Shown piece by piece: positions 1 through 10,164 of a stretch of DNA of 64,000 nt. Location: contig CM067369.1 in assembly GCA_034401795.1 (NCBI GenBank), positions 85,073,129 to 85,137,128 of the forward strand. The letters run 5' to 3'. Positions within the stretch are counted from its first letter, which is position 1. Each line of letters opens with the position of its first letter. The notes beneath the pieces are model-generated. The model was not told the origin of the DNA, did not search any database, and was given only the letters and a program-made list of their open reading frames with translations. Both the position numbers and the translations under genes were made by a program. Origin of the DNA: Chaetoderma sp. LZ-2023a. Its lineage: Eukaryota > Mollusca > Caudofoveata > Chaetodermatida > Chaetodermatidae.

Positions 1-1438
1 CAGACATACCTGGGAGTCACCTATGACAGAAGATTAACATGGAAGGAGCACATCCAGACCACAGAGGCAAAGGCCAGAAACTAAAGCTAAACATCATGAG
101 GAAGCTGGCAGGAACAAAGTGGGGTGCCAATGAAAGGATCCTCAAGACCATCTACCTAGGTGCCGTATGACCACACCTTGAGTATGGATCCAGCTCATGG
201 ATGACAGCAGCTAAATCTCATCAACAGAACCTCGACAGAGTACAAAACCAGGCACTGCGCATCATCACTGGTGGAATGAGATCAACACCAATAGAAAAGA
301 TGGAGCAGACAGCAGGCATCCCCCCACTTGGTAAAGGAAGGGAATGCAAAGCACTGATCCAAGCTGCAAAGTTCAAATCATTCAACAACCACCCGATGAA
401 GATCAGGCAAGCACAGCTGTCATCAGGAAGACTTAAAAGATCAAGTTTTGTGAAAGAGACAAAAGCACTTCAAAGGAAACACCAAGAAATGTTGCCAGCA
501 CAAATAGAAGACCCAAACCACACCCTTGATCCTCCACCCTGGGAAAACAAACTAGAGAACATAGCTATTCGCACCACAGTACCTCATCTCACAACCAAAG
601 ATGAACACAGTGATGTGAGCAAGAAGGCCCTGACCCTAGTCATGCTGGAAGAAATGTACCCTCAGGAGACATGGATAAGGATCTACACAGATGGATCAGC
701 CGAAGATGCAATTAGGAGCGGAGGTGCCGGACTGCACATACAGTATCCAAACGGACAACATGAGTCAGCTGCAATACCGACAGGCAAACACTGCACAAAC
801 TACAGAGCTGAAGTCGAAGCACTGGTCCATGCAGCTAATACCATCAGCAGAACAGCAGAACAACAGACCCTATTGCACAGATTGTCTTTTTATCTGATGC
901 CCGCTCCGTCCTTGAGGCTATCACCAAAGGTAAGCTGCCACAACTTGAAGAAGCATTACAAACCATCAAATGCTTTCGGATGGCATTGCAGTGGATCCCC
1001 TCACACTGTGGAGTCCAAGGAAATGAGGAAGCAGACAAGATGGCAAAGGTGGGTGCAGAAGAGAATCAGACAGAAAACATGGTTACACATACAGAGATGA
1101 AGACTATCATCAAGTCACTTTATAGAACACCTCAATCAGAAGATGCCTACCATCATCTCTCGAGGCCAGAGCAAGTGACCATTTTTCGTCTCAGAACTGG
1201 ACATAACAGAATAAACCAACACATGTACAGGCGGTTCTACCTTACGACATCGCCCGCTTGTCCTTGTGGAGAAGCAGAACAGACCACAGAGCACATACTT
1301 CAATGTTGCAGTACCTATCAGCTGCTGAGAGAAGAGATCTGGCCTTTGTCAACCTCTTTTCTTGAAAAGCTGTATGGGCCTGTGGAAGAACTGCAGAAAA
1401 CCACAGATTTCATCTTGAGAATGGCTCTCCAAGTGTGA
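1..1438 (+). pseudogene. LINE A RT end, RNase H and zinc motif (frameshifted)
   Basis: The reading frame runs through the RT connection (MTAAKSHQQNLDRVQNQ at 201) into RNase H. The RNase H residues visible are Asp in IYTDGSA (about 690), Glu in YRAEVEAL (about 805) and, in another frame, Asp in NEEADKMAK (about 1030). The C-terminal motif CPCGEAEQTTEHILQC (about 1255) is a Cys/His zinc-binding type. A duplication of about 8 bases near 855, compared with LINE C, shifts the frame. An early stop (tga, about 167) replaces an Arg codon of LINE C. The copy is therefore dead, although it keeps Trp at 541-543 where LINE C has a stop. Confidence 0.85.
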
Positions 1439-1478
1439 TACCAGCGATTGAAAAGAAGAAGAAGAGAAAAAGGAAGAA
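1..1478 (+). mobile_element. LINE A, 3' part of an I-superfamily-like non-LTR retrotransposon
   Basis: From its first base this segment matches LINE C from 28733 almost base for base (sparse substitutions, small indels). It carries the end of the reverse transcriptase, the RNase H domain and a C-terminal Cys/His motif, then a GAA-rich tail (1453-1478). The 5' part lies outside the window. LINE B begins directly after the tail. Near-identity to LINE C implies recent activity of this family. Confidence 0.9.
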
Positions 1479-1514
1479 GGTTGTCCAACCTAAAGTACAA
1501 GTAAGCAAACCGCT

Positions 1515-2288
1515 GACTATCATGCAATGGAATGCTGAAGGAGTTTCTAACAAGAATATGGAGCTTAGCCATACATTAGCGTATCAAAGAAACTCATCTA
1601 CATGCAAACAGAAGATTCTGTATAAGAGGATTTCTGACAGGGATGACAGACATAAAGGAGGAGTCAAAACCCTGGTCCGGAATAACCTAAATGCCATTGA
1701 ATTTCAGAGAGACATGAACGGACCTGAAGTTCTCACAATCAAGATAATTCCAGAGAAACATCCTATCACTGTTGTCAACCATTACTGCCATAATAATCAA
1801 CCATTGAATCTCAGAAAAATCCCAGTTCACCCAGATTCAACTATCGTTGCTGGTGACCTCAACAGTCATTCTCAGTTATGGGGCTATCATTCTACTGATA
1901 GGAGGGGTGAGAACATTGAAAATTGGATGGATGAGCAGAAGCTGATTCTCTTGAATAAGGCAGATGACACCCACCCACCCCCCCACACCACCTCATCTTT
2001 TATGACAGTTATTATTATGAATATCCGTCATGGTGCTCGCCATGTGAGTTCCCGCCAGGGATGTTGAGATTCTACTCAAGACGATGGCATACCTCAAGTT
2101 CTCCTGATCTAGCATTTTTGACAGAAAATCTACATCAAGAATCTTTGCGTATTGTTGGGGAACAGCTTGGAGGCAGTGATCACCGCCCTGTTTTCATTAC
2201 CATTAACATGGATGTTGAGATTGACCGGAATCACACTCCTCGATGGAACTATAAGAAAGCAGACTGGGACAGATATCAGAAAGAGTGA
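1515..2288 (+). pseudogene. LINE B endonuclease domain (broken)
   Basis: Endonuclease motifs are visible: TIMQWNAEGVSNK at the N-terminus (Asn of the active site), VNHYCHN, the catalytic AGDLNSHSQLWG (about 1850) and, in another frame, SPDLAFLTENL and GGSDHRPV (about 2175), the last holding the Asp-His pair. Sequence between about 1965 and 2070 is degenerate (CCCACCC tract) and shifts the frame. The endonuclease would nick the target DNA to prime reverse transcription. This copy cannot encode it intact. Confidence 0.82.
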
Positions 2289-2289
2289 T

Positions 2290-3815
2290 AGATTGGTAAA
2301 AGACATTGATGTCAAAAAACTAAATATCAATAAAATTGTTAAAGAGCTTAACTCTGCTTTACTCTCTGCTGCTGGCAAATGCATTCTTAGGGGATCCAGG
2401 AAAAATTACAGACCTTACTGGAGTATGTCTCTGCAAAAGTTACACGAAGAAATGTCCAACTCAAGGGAAATTGCAGAGAATGTTCCAACAGAAGCCAACC
2501 ATGTGAGACTCCAACAACCCAAGGCAAAATATCTGAAAGCCAAAATCAGAGCCACCAGAGAATCGTGGAGAGAAAAAACGTCACGCTTAAATCTTGAAAA
2601 AGATACGAACAAACTATGGAGGCTTGTGAAGCAGCTTAATGATGAAAACACCAGAGTAACGAACAAAATTCTTGAAGAGGATTGTGAAATTAAAACAGGA
2701 GAGGTTGCTGCTGAACACTTTGCTTGTATGTTTCAGAAAGTAAGCAAACTAGATGTTCCAGTAAGTTGTAAAAAAGCTGCAATGAAGTCTGCAAAGTGGA
2801 ATGGAGACACACAAATACATGCCGCAGGAATGGATGAGCTTCTGACTATCAGCGAGTTGCAGAAAAGCTTGAAAGTTCTGAAACACAGGAAGTCTCCTGG
2901 ACCAGATGGAATAACCAATGAGATGTTGAGGAATCTGGCTACTATTGGAAAGCACAAGCTTTTGGAGATTTTCAACCACAGTTGGTACACAGGAGAAGTT
3001 CCCCAGCCTTGGAGAGAGGCCAACATGATCCCTGTACTGAAAAAAGACAAGAATAAATCCAAAGCGACAAGTTATCGACCTATCAGTCTGACTAGTTGCA
3101 CGGTCAAAGCCATGGAAAGAATCCTCAACCAGAGACTTCTTCGACATCTTGAAAGCAACAATCTCTTGGCGGATGAACAAAATGGCTTCAGAAAGTGTAG
3201 ATCTACTGAGGATCAAACAACAGATCTGACACAGTCTATTGAGGAGGCGTTCCAACAGCAAAAGCATTTGATAAAGTATGGACGCATGGACTCCTCCAAA
3301 AGCTCAGGACCAGTGATATTTCTGGAAAAATGTACAGCGGGATATGCCAGTATCTCCACAGCCGAAAGGCATCAGTACAGCTGAATGGGATGAGCAGTAA
3401 GAAAGTCCTGCTACGACATGGTGTACCTCAGGGAGGTGTAGTCTCTCCCACCCTCTTCACAATATTCATCAATGACCTGGTGAAGAACCTTCTAATGGGA
3501 GTCAGAGCTGCATTGTATGCTGACAATCTTGTGATGTGGAGCAGCGAGACGTATGTGTCAACAGCCAATTATCGCATGCAACTCGCAATTGATCATCTCA
3601 ATTCTTGGGTTACAAGATGGTTTGTCCAGATCAACAAAGAGAAGACAGTTGCAACTCTATTCACACCATCCACTAAAAAGGAACACACAACAAGTCAGAA
3701 ATTTGGTGACTCAGTTCTGCACTTTGAGGATGAAGTAACTTATCTTGGTCTGATATTTGACAAAAGACTAACTTGGAAGGTGCAAATCAGAAAAGCTGAA
3801 GGTATAGTCAAGTGA
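2290..3815 (+). pseudogene. LINE B reverse transcriptase (inactivated)
   Basis: Motifs seen: KSPGPDGITNEML (about 2890), SYRPISLTSC (about 3070), EQNGFRKCRSTEDQ (about 3175), GVPQGGVVSPTLF (about 3420) and, at the active site, LYADNLVMW (about 3515). The YADD box reads YADN, losing a catalytic Asp. A deletion around 3260 removes the catalytic FxD part of motif A, leaving only KAFDKVW in another frame. A stop at 3813-3815 replaces the Arg seen in LINE C. Confidence 0.88.
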
Positions 3816-3932
3816 AGACTGGCAGTTATGCGGAAGCTTTCTGGAACAAAATGGGGAGCTAACATGAAAATTCTGAAACAGGTTTACTCTGGATCAGTTA
3901 GGCCAAGCATCGAATACGGCTCATGATCATGG

Positions 3933-5179
3933 ATGACAGCTGCTACAAGCACCCTTCAGACATTGGATAATGTACAAAATCAGGCTCGTTGTATCATAAC
4001 AGGGTCTATGAAGACCACTCCAATAGCAGCGATGGAAGAACTTAGCAATATCCGGCCACTCCAGCAGAGACGAGAAATCAAGGCCGAGATTCAATACGAG
4101 AAATTCAAATTGATGCCTCACCATCCCATGCATATGCTGACTCACCAAATGTCTAGAGGAAGGCTCAAAAGGAATAATTTCTTATTAACTTCAAAGAAAA
4201 TTGAAAGAAACAGAGAGTCGGACATCTTCCCCAGATGTAGAAACATAACTGCTATTTCTGAGAGGGAACCGTGGAAAGCTTCTGAAATAGAAAACACAAT
4301 TTCAATCTGGCCCTCGATTCCAGGAATTGAAAGCAAGGGAGATCAAGCAGAAGTGACAAACAAAGTTCTTGCATTGAGTCATATTGCAGAAAATTACCCT
4401 GAGGAAGAGTGGATACATGTTTATACAGATGGATCAGCTATCCAGGCTGTCAAGAATGGAGGGACACGTGCTCACATTCGGTTTCCATGTGGAGATATAA
4501 CAGACTCATGCTTGCCAACAGGGAAGCACTGTAGCAATTACACTGCAGAAATCCAGGCACAGGTCTTAGCTAGCCAAATGCTGATACCACGAAAAAACAG
4601 AAATGAAAATATTGTCTCCCTGACAGACTCCCTCTCAGCGCTCCAGGCACTGGAGAGTGGAAAGGAAAGTACAGATTTAATTCATGAAAATCTTACACAA
4701 CTGGCTAAGGAGAACAATGTCAACTTACAGTGGATCCCCTCGCATTGTGGCATATTAGGAAATGACAAAGCTGATCAACTGGCTAAGGAAGGGTCAAATA
4801 AAGAACAATTCAACCATGAGATTGACTTTGAAAAACTGAAGCATATCAATAAAGCCACAAGAACCACCAGCAGGCAGCATAATGATGCAATACACAGCCT
4901 CAGTAGGGAGGATCAGACATGTATCTTCAGATTGAGAACTGGTCACAATCATCTCAATGCACATCTTCACCGTCTCAAGATTACAGATTCTGCACACTTT
5001 GTGAGTGTCAGCGGGCAGACGAAACAGCAGAACATCTCTTGCAGCACTGTCAGCGATATGAACAGGCTAGGAGAAGCTTCAGGTTTATTGAAGTATCTTT
5101 TGAAGAGAAGATCAGAGGAGACAAAGACAGTTTTATGACCACTTCAGCTTTCATGCACCAAATAAGGAAAACAGTCTAA
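3933..5179 (+). pseudogene. LINE B RNase H and Cys/His motif
   Basis: RNase H shows all four acidic positions: VYTDGSA (about 4420), YTAEIQAQ (about 4545), SLTDSLSAL (about 4620) and GNDKADQLAK (about 4760). The SHCGI motif is also present (about 4745). The C-terminal FCTLCECQRADETAEHLLQH lies in a different frame because of an indel near 4930. RNase H would remove RNA from the RNA:cDNA hybrid. It occurs in I-superfamily LINEs and is absent from RTE/CR1/L2 types. Confidence 0.84.
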
Positions 5180-5217
5180 GATTACTGTCATGAGAAAGAT
5201 GAACGCAAGAAGAAGAC

Positions 5218-5773
5218 TGCCCTGCTGATTATTTTGAGAACAATTTGATTGAAAATTGTTGCGTCAATGATTTTCAGCCACATTGTTATCAAATCATTAC
5301 CTAGTGACAATTGTATTATTAGCTGATTATTTTGACAAAAACTAGATGGAAAGCTGTTGCTGCTACAGGAAAGCTGTTGCTGCTACAGGCAGCAACAGTT
5401 TTCAGTAAACTTGTTATAAATATGTTTGTTGTCACTTGCACCATAGCAAACATACAACTGGTATTGAACTACGCTAGACACTTACTCACCATGGAAGCAA
5501 GCATAAGAATGATTAGCATTACGAGAATGGTTTTATACCAACAATCGAGCAGTGGCGACGGCAATAGTCTTGAAACAATGGCGTCTGCAAATGTCTATCT
5601 AAAACGGCGGCTATAGGCTCTAGTTAGTTAGTGTCCATAAAGTAACAAATAGACCTAAATTTAGCAAGGATATGTTTCTTTTAAGAACAGATGAGAACTT
5701 TAAGTTGTACCTGATAAAGTTCACTCCTAGAGAAACTGATAATTGTATGATATTTTCAAACACTACTTAGTAC
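5218..5773. other. Unassigned intron sequence
   Basis: AT-rich and without a supported exon. Contains a direct duplication of a ~20-bp unit (ggaaagctgttgctgctaca, 5348-5387) close to the GCTGTTGCTGC core of the hairpin family. A splice-donor-like TCCATG|gtgagt on the minus strand near 5495 has no PLAT-like frame upstream. Confidence 0.5.
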
Positions 5774-5863
5774 CTTTTGCAGGAAACAAGTACCATTCGT
5801 TATCGTTTCAGAAGATAAATAAACTCGGATCTTGTAAATCCTTCCAATATCGCCTATCATAAT
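5774..5863 (-). CDS. LOXHD1: PLAT exon 16 (domain f, middle)
   Basis: The acceptor tttttccag precedes ATTATGATAGGCG and the donor is CAAAAG|gtacta. Thirty codons, phase 0/0: IMIGDIGRIYKIRVYLSSET, then ITNGTCFLQK. The G-D-I-G-R-I-Y-K-I-R core aligns with exons 4 and 11. It is the last exon I can support. The exon expected next (about 133 bp by the pattern of domains b and d) was not found in 5218-5773 and probably lies beyond LINEs A and B, outside the window. Confidence 0.8.
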
Positions 5864-6394
5864 CTGGAAAAAGAAAACAACAAGTTGATAAACATATTCA
5901 AATAAATAACTGTCAAGATAATTAATTATACAAGTCCGGTGAAATATCTTGTACCCGCTAAGTATTCAGTTTCCATTATCAGGATAAGTAACTTATGTCC
6001 AGCTGTCTTGGATCTGGTGCTGTTGAATCAAACTGCCCTTTTGGTTTGCATGACAAGTGCTAATACAGACAATGGTTGATGATTTCTTGTCTCTAGGAAT
6101 CTAGAAAACTGCAACTGCTTCGTCGCTGGAGTGACTGGTGTCAAAGTTTCCAGAATTTTTTCTGATTCTTCCGATTTTTTCTGATCATCATAGAAGTTGT
6201 AGAGTTCCAGTGTACCATCACACCATATCTTGTGTTAATATTTGAGCCAAATCACACCAGCAGAGTTTCCGAGATATTCATAGCTCAGGCATTTGATCCC
6301 ATCTGGATCCGGGTTATTTTTTCCGGATCACAGCCAAATTTTTTACCCATAAATGGTTACCCTTCAAACAAGTGCCTTTCTCAAAGTTTAGCCA

Positions 6395-6813
6395 ATGGAG
6401 GATTCCAGTTTATCCATCAATCACATGAAATCATAATCAACTATGTAACATGTAGGCCGATGTCATAATCAATTATGTCATGAATGATGTAACTAAGTTT
6501 GTCATGAATGCTTAATTGATGACAGAACCAGCATTGTTTTACGAATTATGTGTCTTGTTTGTTTCAAATTATTTTCAAAATATTCAACAGCATGTTTATT
6601 AAATAGTAAATTAATTTGACTGGCCGCTGTTGCTGCAATAGGCAGCAACAGCCCCCTGTCTAATTAGTTTCAAAATATTAAACAGCTTACCTGTATAGTT
6701 TTCTGGAAATTGATAGTCAGTGAGTTCAGGGATCAATCCCAACACGGCCGAAGTGTGGGCGGAGCTTAGTTAAAGATGGCCAGGGAATAGCTAAAACTGG
6801 ATTCCTTAACTTT
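6395..6813 (-). mobile_element. Hairpin-family (H) element, near full length
   Basis: Minus-strand copy of a non-autonomous family. From its right end it reads GGAATCCAGTTTTAGC, a GGGATTGATC-type segment, TTTCCAGAAAACTATACAGG, GCTGTTG, then a hairpin of GACTGG..GCTGTTGCTGC / GCAGCAACAGC..TTTCAAAATATT, then a TGATTATGACAT-type tail. Short imperfect inverted ends carry GGAATCCAGTTT / GGATTCCAGTTT. The same order recurs at 45512, 56741 and 58485. No coding capacity. Confidence 0.75.
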
Positions 6814-6861
6814 AGCTCTCTTGAAATCAGGTTGAAGTTGCTGTTGGTTTATTTTATCTAC

Positions 6862-7070
6862 CTGCGATTTGTTGACGGACTCGGTCATATCAGCTGTAGT
6901 GCAGAGTTGTTTTGGTGATGTTTGTCCTTTAGTGCCATATACAACCATATTAACCTGTAACTCTCCTACCAGACCCTCATCCATCACACCTGAGTATGTC
7001 AATACAGTCCATTGACCGAGACTGGACAGGCGAGATGCCTTGGGTAATGACAGAGTTGATGGTTCAATAC
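6862..7070 (-). CDS. LOXHD1: PLAT exon 15 (domain f, first part)
   Basis: The acceptor gattctag precedes GTATTGAACC and the donor is TCGCAG|gtagat. The 209 bp complete a Gly codon, then read IEPSTLSLPKASRLSSLG, QWTVLTYSGVMDEGLVGE, LQVNMVVYGTKG and end ESVNKSQ. The first 15-18 residues are linker and the rest opens a PLAT domain. A TTAA-family element starts 46 bp before the exon and a hairpin element ends about 50 bp after it. Confidence 0.85.
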
Positions 7071-7115
7071 CTAGAATCAATGATATTAACATGGCAAGAT
7101 AGAAACGGCATCATA

Positions 7116-7340
7116 TTAACACTTTAACGGTCAAATTTGCTCAAGAAAATTTTAATATCTTCCTATTGAATGTCCATTTACTTGCCAAGAGAATACATTT
7201 TTTGAAAATTTATCACTGGAATGGCTCGGTTATCGAGCCAGTCATTTCAGTGGTAAATTTTCTAAAATTGTATTTTCTTGGTCTGTAAATAGACATTCCA
7301 CAAGACTATAAGCGAGGCCGGTATGACCATTAAGGGTTAA
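7116..7340. mobile_element. TTAA-family 1 hairpin element
   Basis: TTAA at both ends, then inverted ends of the TTAACCCTTTAATGGTCAA type (here TTAACACTTTAACGGTCAA on the left). Two-thirds of the element is a long palindrome centred on GGCTCGGTTATCGAGCC. TTAA ends with CCCTTT suggest a piggyBac-type non-autonomous element (inference). Confidence 0.8.
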
Positions 7341-7436
7341 CATGTAATAAACGAGATATATAAACTTTCCATTGATAACACATTTTAATGTCAAATAGAG
7401 GCATTTAAAACTAGAACTAAGCAGATATCAGACTTC

Positions 7437-7600
7437 CTTTAATCCTTTCACGGCTAAGCCGGTGCAAATGGTCTTTGCAGTGGTCTTGTGGTATTTTTTT
7501 GACAATTTTAGCACTTGAAGGACTGGCTCAATAATCAAAACATTAATTGAATTGGTAAATTTTTTTCAATAGTTTTCTTGACCAAATGTAGCCAGTAATA
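7437..7600. mobile_element. Degenerate TTAA-family 1 copy
   Basis: Reads AATCCTTTCACGGCTAAGCC, then the GCAGTGGTCTTG segment and a decayed palindrome around GGACTGGCTCAATAATC. The right end is lost. A CA-rich stretch (7610-7675) follows. Confidence 0.55.
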
Positions 7601-7988
7601 TATATAATCACGCACACGCATGCACATATATGCACACACATACAGGCACATGTACATTTACACGCACACACACACTATACTGTACAAAACCTTCTAAGAC
7701 CCTTTCAACTCTACATCACATATAATATACAACATGAACTGTTTAGGAAATGTAACATTTTGCTAGGATTTGGTCACCACAACTTCAATGATTGAAGCCA
7801 ATCTATCGAGATAAGATTCCCAGCCAACAGAATTTCAAAATCAGAAGTTATCCGTTAGAACATATATATGGGGTTGTAGTTTGGGCCCGATCTTCAAATT
7901 TGCACACAAAAAAAAAGAACATAAAATCTTCAAGAAGGGTTCACCTTAGAAAAATCCCTGAAAAAGTATAGTCTTTACAATATAAAAC

Positions 7989-8045
7989 TTATTCTATTGA
8001 ATATTTTGAAATTAATCAAATTAATTTCAAAATATTCAACAGTTT
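7989..8045. repeat. Core of the H hairpin family
   Basis: Perfect-looking inverted pair GAATATTTTGAAATTAAT / ATTAATTTCAAAATATTC with almost no loop. A short relic of the H family. Confidence 0.65.
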
Positions 8046-8191
8046 TCCTGTATGGTAGCTTGAAAATAAGATACAGGGAATTCATCGGTGAAAGAGTTAA
8101 ACAAAAGATTTAATGGACTGAATGAAAGGGGTGTTCTGCCAAATGAAAGTAGTCAATTTCTTTGTTTGCTGTTTATCTCATGTGCACATAC

Positions 8192-8326
8192 CTGTGAGAG
8201 CAAACTGTTTAGTGACTGTATCCTCAACAGCACCAATATGGAACCACTCCTCTGAGGGGAATTCATACTGAGTCAGTGCCATCTCTCCTTCAGCTATCAC
8301 AATCTTTGTCAGATTCCACCGAGAAG
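8192..8326 (-). CDS. LOXHD1: PLAT exon 14 (domain e, last part)
   Basis: The acceptor tgtttcag precedes CTTCTCGGTGG and the donor is CTCACAG|gtatgt. The 135 bp read T-SRWNLTKIVIAEGEMALTQ, then YEFPSEEWFHIGAVEDT, then KQFALT. The strand S-R-W-N-L-T-K-I-V-I replaces the usual G-W-F-L-E-K-V, and Y-E-F-P-S-E-E-W-F replaces F-P-C-x-R-W-L. Domain e therefore lacks the Cys. Flanked on both sides by TTAA hairpin elements. Confidence 0.85.
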
Positions 8327-8404
8327 CTGAAACAAATATATGATAATCATTATTATAAATAGTCCAGACCCGTCTAAGACCCAGTCAGCATCACACCTAC
8401 AATC

Positions 8405-8645
8405 ATTAAACCTTAATCGTTCAATTTTGTGAAGAAAATCTAAAAATGTTCTTATTGAATGTCGATTTACAGGCCAAGAAGCCTATTTTTTTTAAATTTA
8501 CCTCTGGAATGACTGGCTCGGTCATCGAGCCAGTCATTCCAGTGGTAAAATTTTGAAAAATAGGCTTCTTTGGGCCTGCAAATGGCCATGCCTCAAGACG
8601 ACTACAAAGCCCAGTTTTGGCCGGCTTAACCATTAAAGGGATAAG
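8405..8645. mobile_element. TTAA-family 1 hairpin element
   Basis: Begins in TTAAACCTTAATCG, has the palindrome GACTGGCTCGGTCATCGAGCC, and ends CCGGCTTAACCATTAAAGGG. It starts about 80 bp upstream of exon 14 in transcript sense. Confidence 0.78.
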
Positions 8646-8765
8646 CATACATTTCATTTAGTCATTCTGATTATGTACTTAAACAAGATGGTCAGTCATA
8701 TTTTGTAAACAGTATTGTTTGCATTGTTTTATTGGTATTATATCACTTTAATCCGTAACCTTTTA

Positions 8766-8955
8766 ACACTCATTACATATCAGCAAAAACAGCTTCTGCA
8801 GTGGTCTTGAGAAATGTCCATTTGCAAACCAAGAAGACTATTTTTGAAAACTGACCAATGACAGGCTCGATTCCGGTGGTAAATTTTCAAAAATAGTATT
8901 CTCTTGGTCTGCAAATGGACATATTTCTTGAACAAATTTGAGGGCTAAAGGGTTA
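8766..8955. mobile_element. TTAA-family 1 element with shortened palindrome
   Basis: Starts TTAACACTCATTACATATCA and carries TTCTGCAGTGGTCTTGAG and GTCCATTTGCAAACCAAG. Its central palindrome is partly deleted. It ends GGGCTAAAGGGTTA. Confidence 0.72.
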
Positions 8956-9089
8956 CTATTGGTCAAGAAAATCTAAATTTTGGGTTAATCCATTCATGTC
9001 TTGTGAGATCTCCTTCGATATGTGATTGAGAAACATATATTAGATACATGTCTGAGAAACATGCTCAATGACTGATAGCATATGAACCC

Positions 9090-9900
9090 AGACGGACATC
9101 TGGACATATTTTTGTGATAACGTAGAGGAAAAATCCATATTTACATTTACTGGCACACATATTTATGAAACAACACCTATCAAGTAACGTAAAAGAGTTA
9201 TCAAACGGGTACTCATTATGCGGAATGGATTGAATGTATAAAACTCTGCCACCATCACGTAATGATAATATATAACTATATAGTAATTTCTGAGATACCG
9301 AGTCCAGTATACTGCGCATATAAATCACAGATGACTCTACTGAGTACACCCTCTAAAGGTTACTATATTTTAATTTAGTGAGTTTAGGCCGCCACTCTCG
9401 TAGCTACTCAGGTAAGTACTCGAGGCTACCCTCCTATATACCTATATATGTGGGTTGTGAAAATACCTAACCTGGTACGAAAATTGGTATTTTTGCGCTA
9501 CACGAGTAAACCAAGAGTGACGACCTAAACTCATCCTTAGCGCATTATGACACGATTTATATATTTCATGATGTCATTTTATGTCAAATTTAGGATTCAT
9601 TTTGATGCGACAAATGACATTTATTAAAGTGTATGCAATATTTAGGTGGTCCTATTTAATAATTTTACTAGTGCAATGATGAATATGAGGTATACATTAG
9701 GCATATTCGCAAAACAGTGAGTATTTGTACCATGAAACTGTGTTCAATTTTCATGTTACTATCTGATTTTTTAACATTTTAGAGAATTGATTTCAACTTT
9801 TTCTTGAAACATACCTAATAGAGGTCGGCCCCCTTTCTCAGAGATTTGGATAAAAGCAATTTACAGCCCATGTCCTATTAGAAGCTGCGGCTACAATTAG
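9090..9900. repeat. Dispersed repeat, first copy of a pair
   Basis: Several blocks recur in the same order at about 48850-49380: the AATGATAATATATA block, the block around AATTTAGGATTCATTTTGATG with GCAATATTTAGG, the GAGGTATACA block, and CCCCCTTTCTCAGAGAT followed by TGTCCTATTAGAAGC. Copies are diverged, non-coding and without obvious terminal repeats. Family unknown. Confidence 0.6.
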
Positions 9901-10164
9901 GTGATTTACATAATTAATTCCAGTTACCTTACTGATAATTCCTTTTAGTAACACACACCCAAACCCCACCCACCCCCACCCCCAGTCTTCATCCACCCCC
10001 TCCCCAACCTATGGCTGACTGGCCAAACCTTTATTTATAGTGGCCATATGGTGCAGACATTTCCACCAGAATTGAGTAATAAAGAGAATTGAATCATGAA
10101 AGCACACAAGAACTACCCTATTTATACCAGACAATAGTATTTCACATCGACCAGATGATATATA

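Larger units (their letters stand above)
1479..5217 (+). mobile_element. LINE B, older relative of LINE A/C, nearly full coding length
   Basis: Domains run in order: apurinic-type endonuclease (about 1515-2288), RT (about 2290-3930), RNase H (about 4400-4800) and Cys/His motif (about 5000-5080), ending near an AAGAAG tail (5203-5217). The protein is clearly homologous to LINE C but much more diverged than A is from C, so it belongs to a separate subfamily. Its start abuts the GAA tail of LINE A, so either A inserted at the 5' end of B or the two are a tandem pair. Confidence 0.85.

Noticed and set aside
5495-5600. Donor-like TCCATG|gtgagt on the minus strand
   Set aside because: Two of three upstream frames are closed and the third shows no PLAT pattern, so it was not accepted as the exon after 16.
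6028-6228. Minus-strand frame DGTLELYNFYDDQKKSEESE and on, about 65 codons
   Set aside because: Open and Ser/Glu-rich, but no PLAT motif, a weak acceptor, no donor in phase with exon 15 or 16, and the frame stops. Left unassigned.
8421-8657. 78-codon frame through a palindrome
   Set aside because: Lies entirely within a TTAA-family element.
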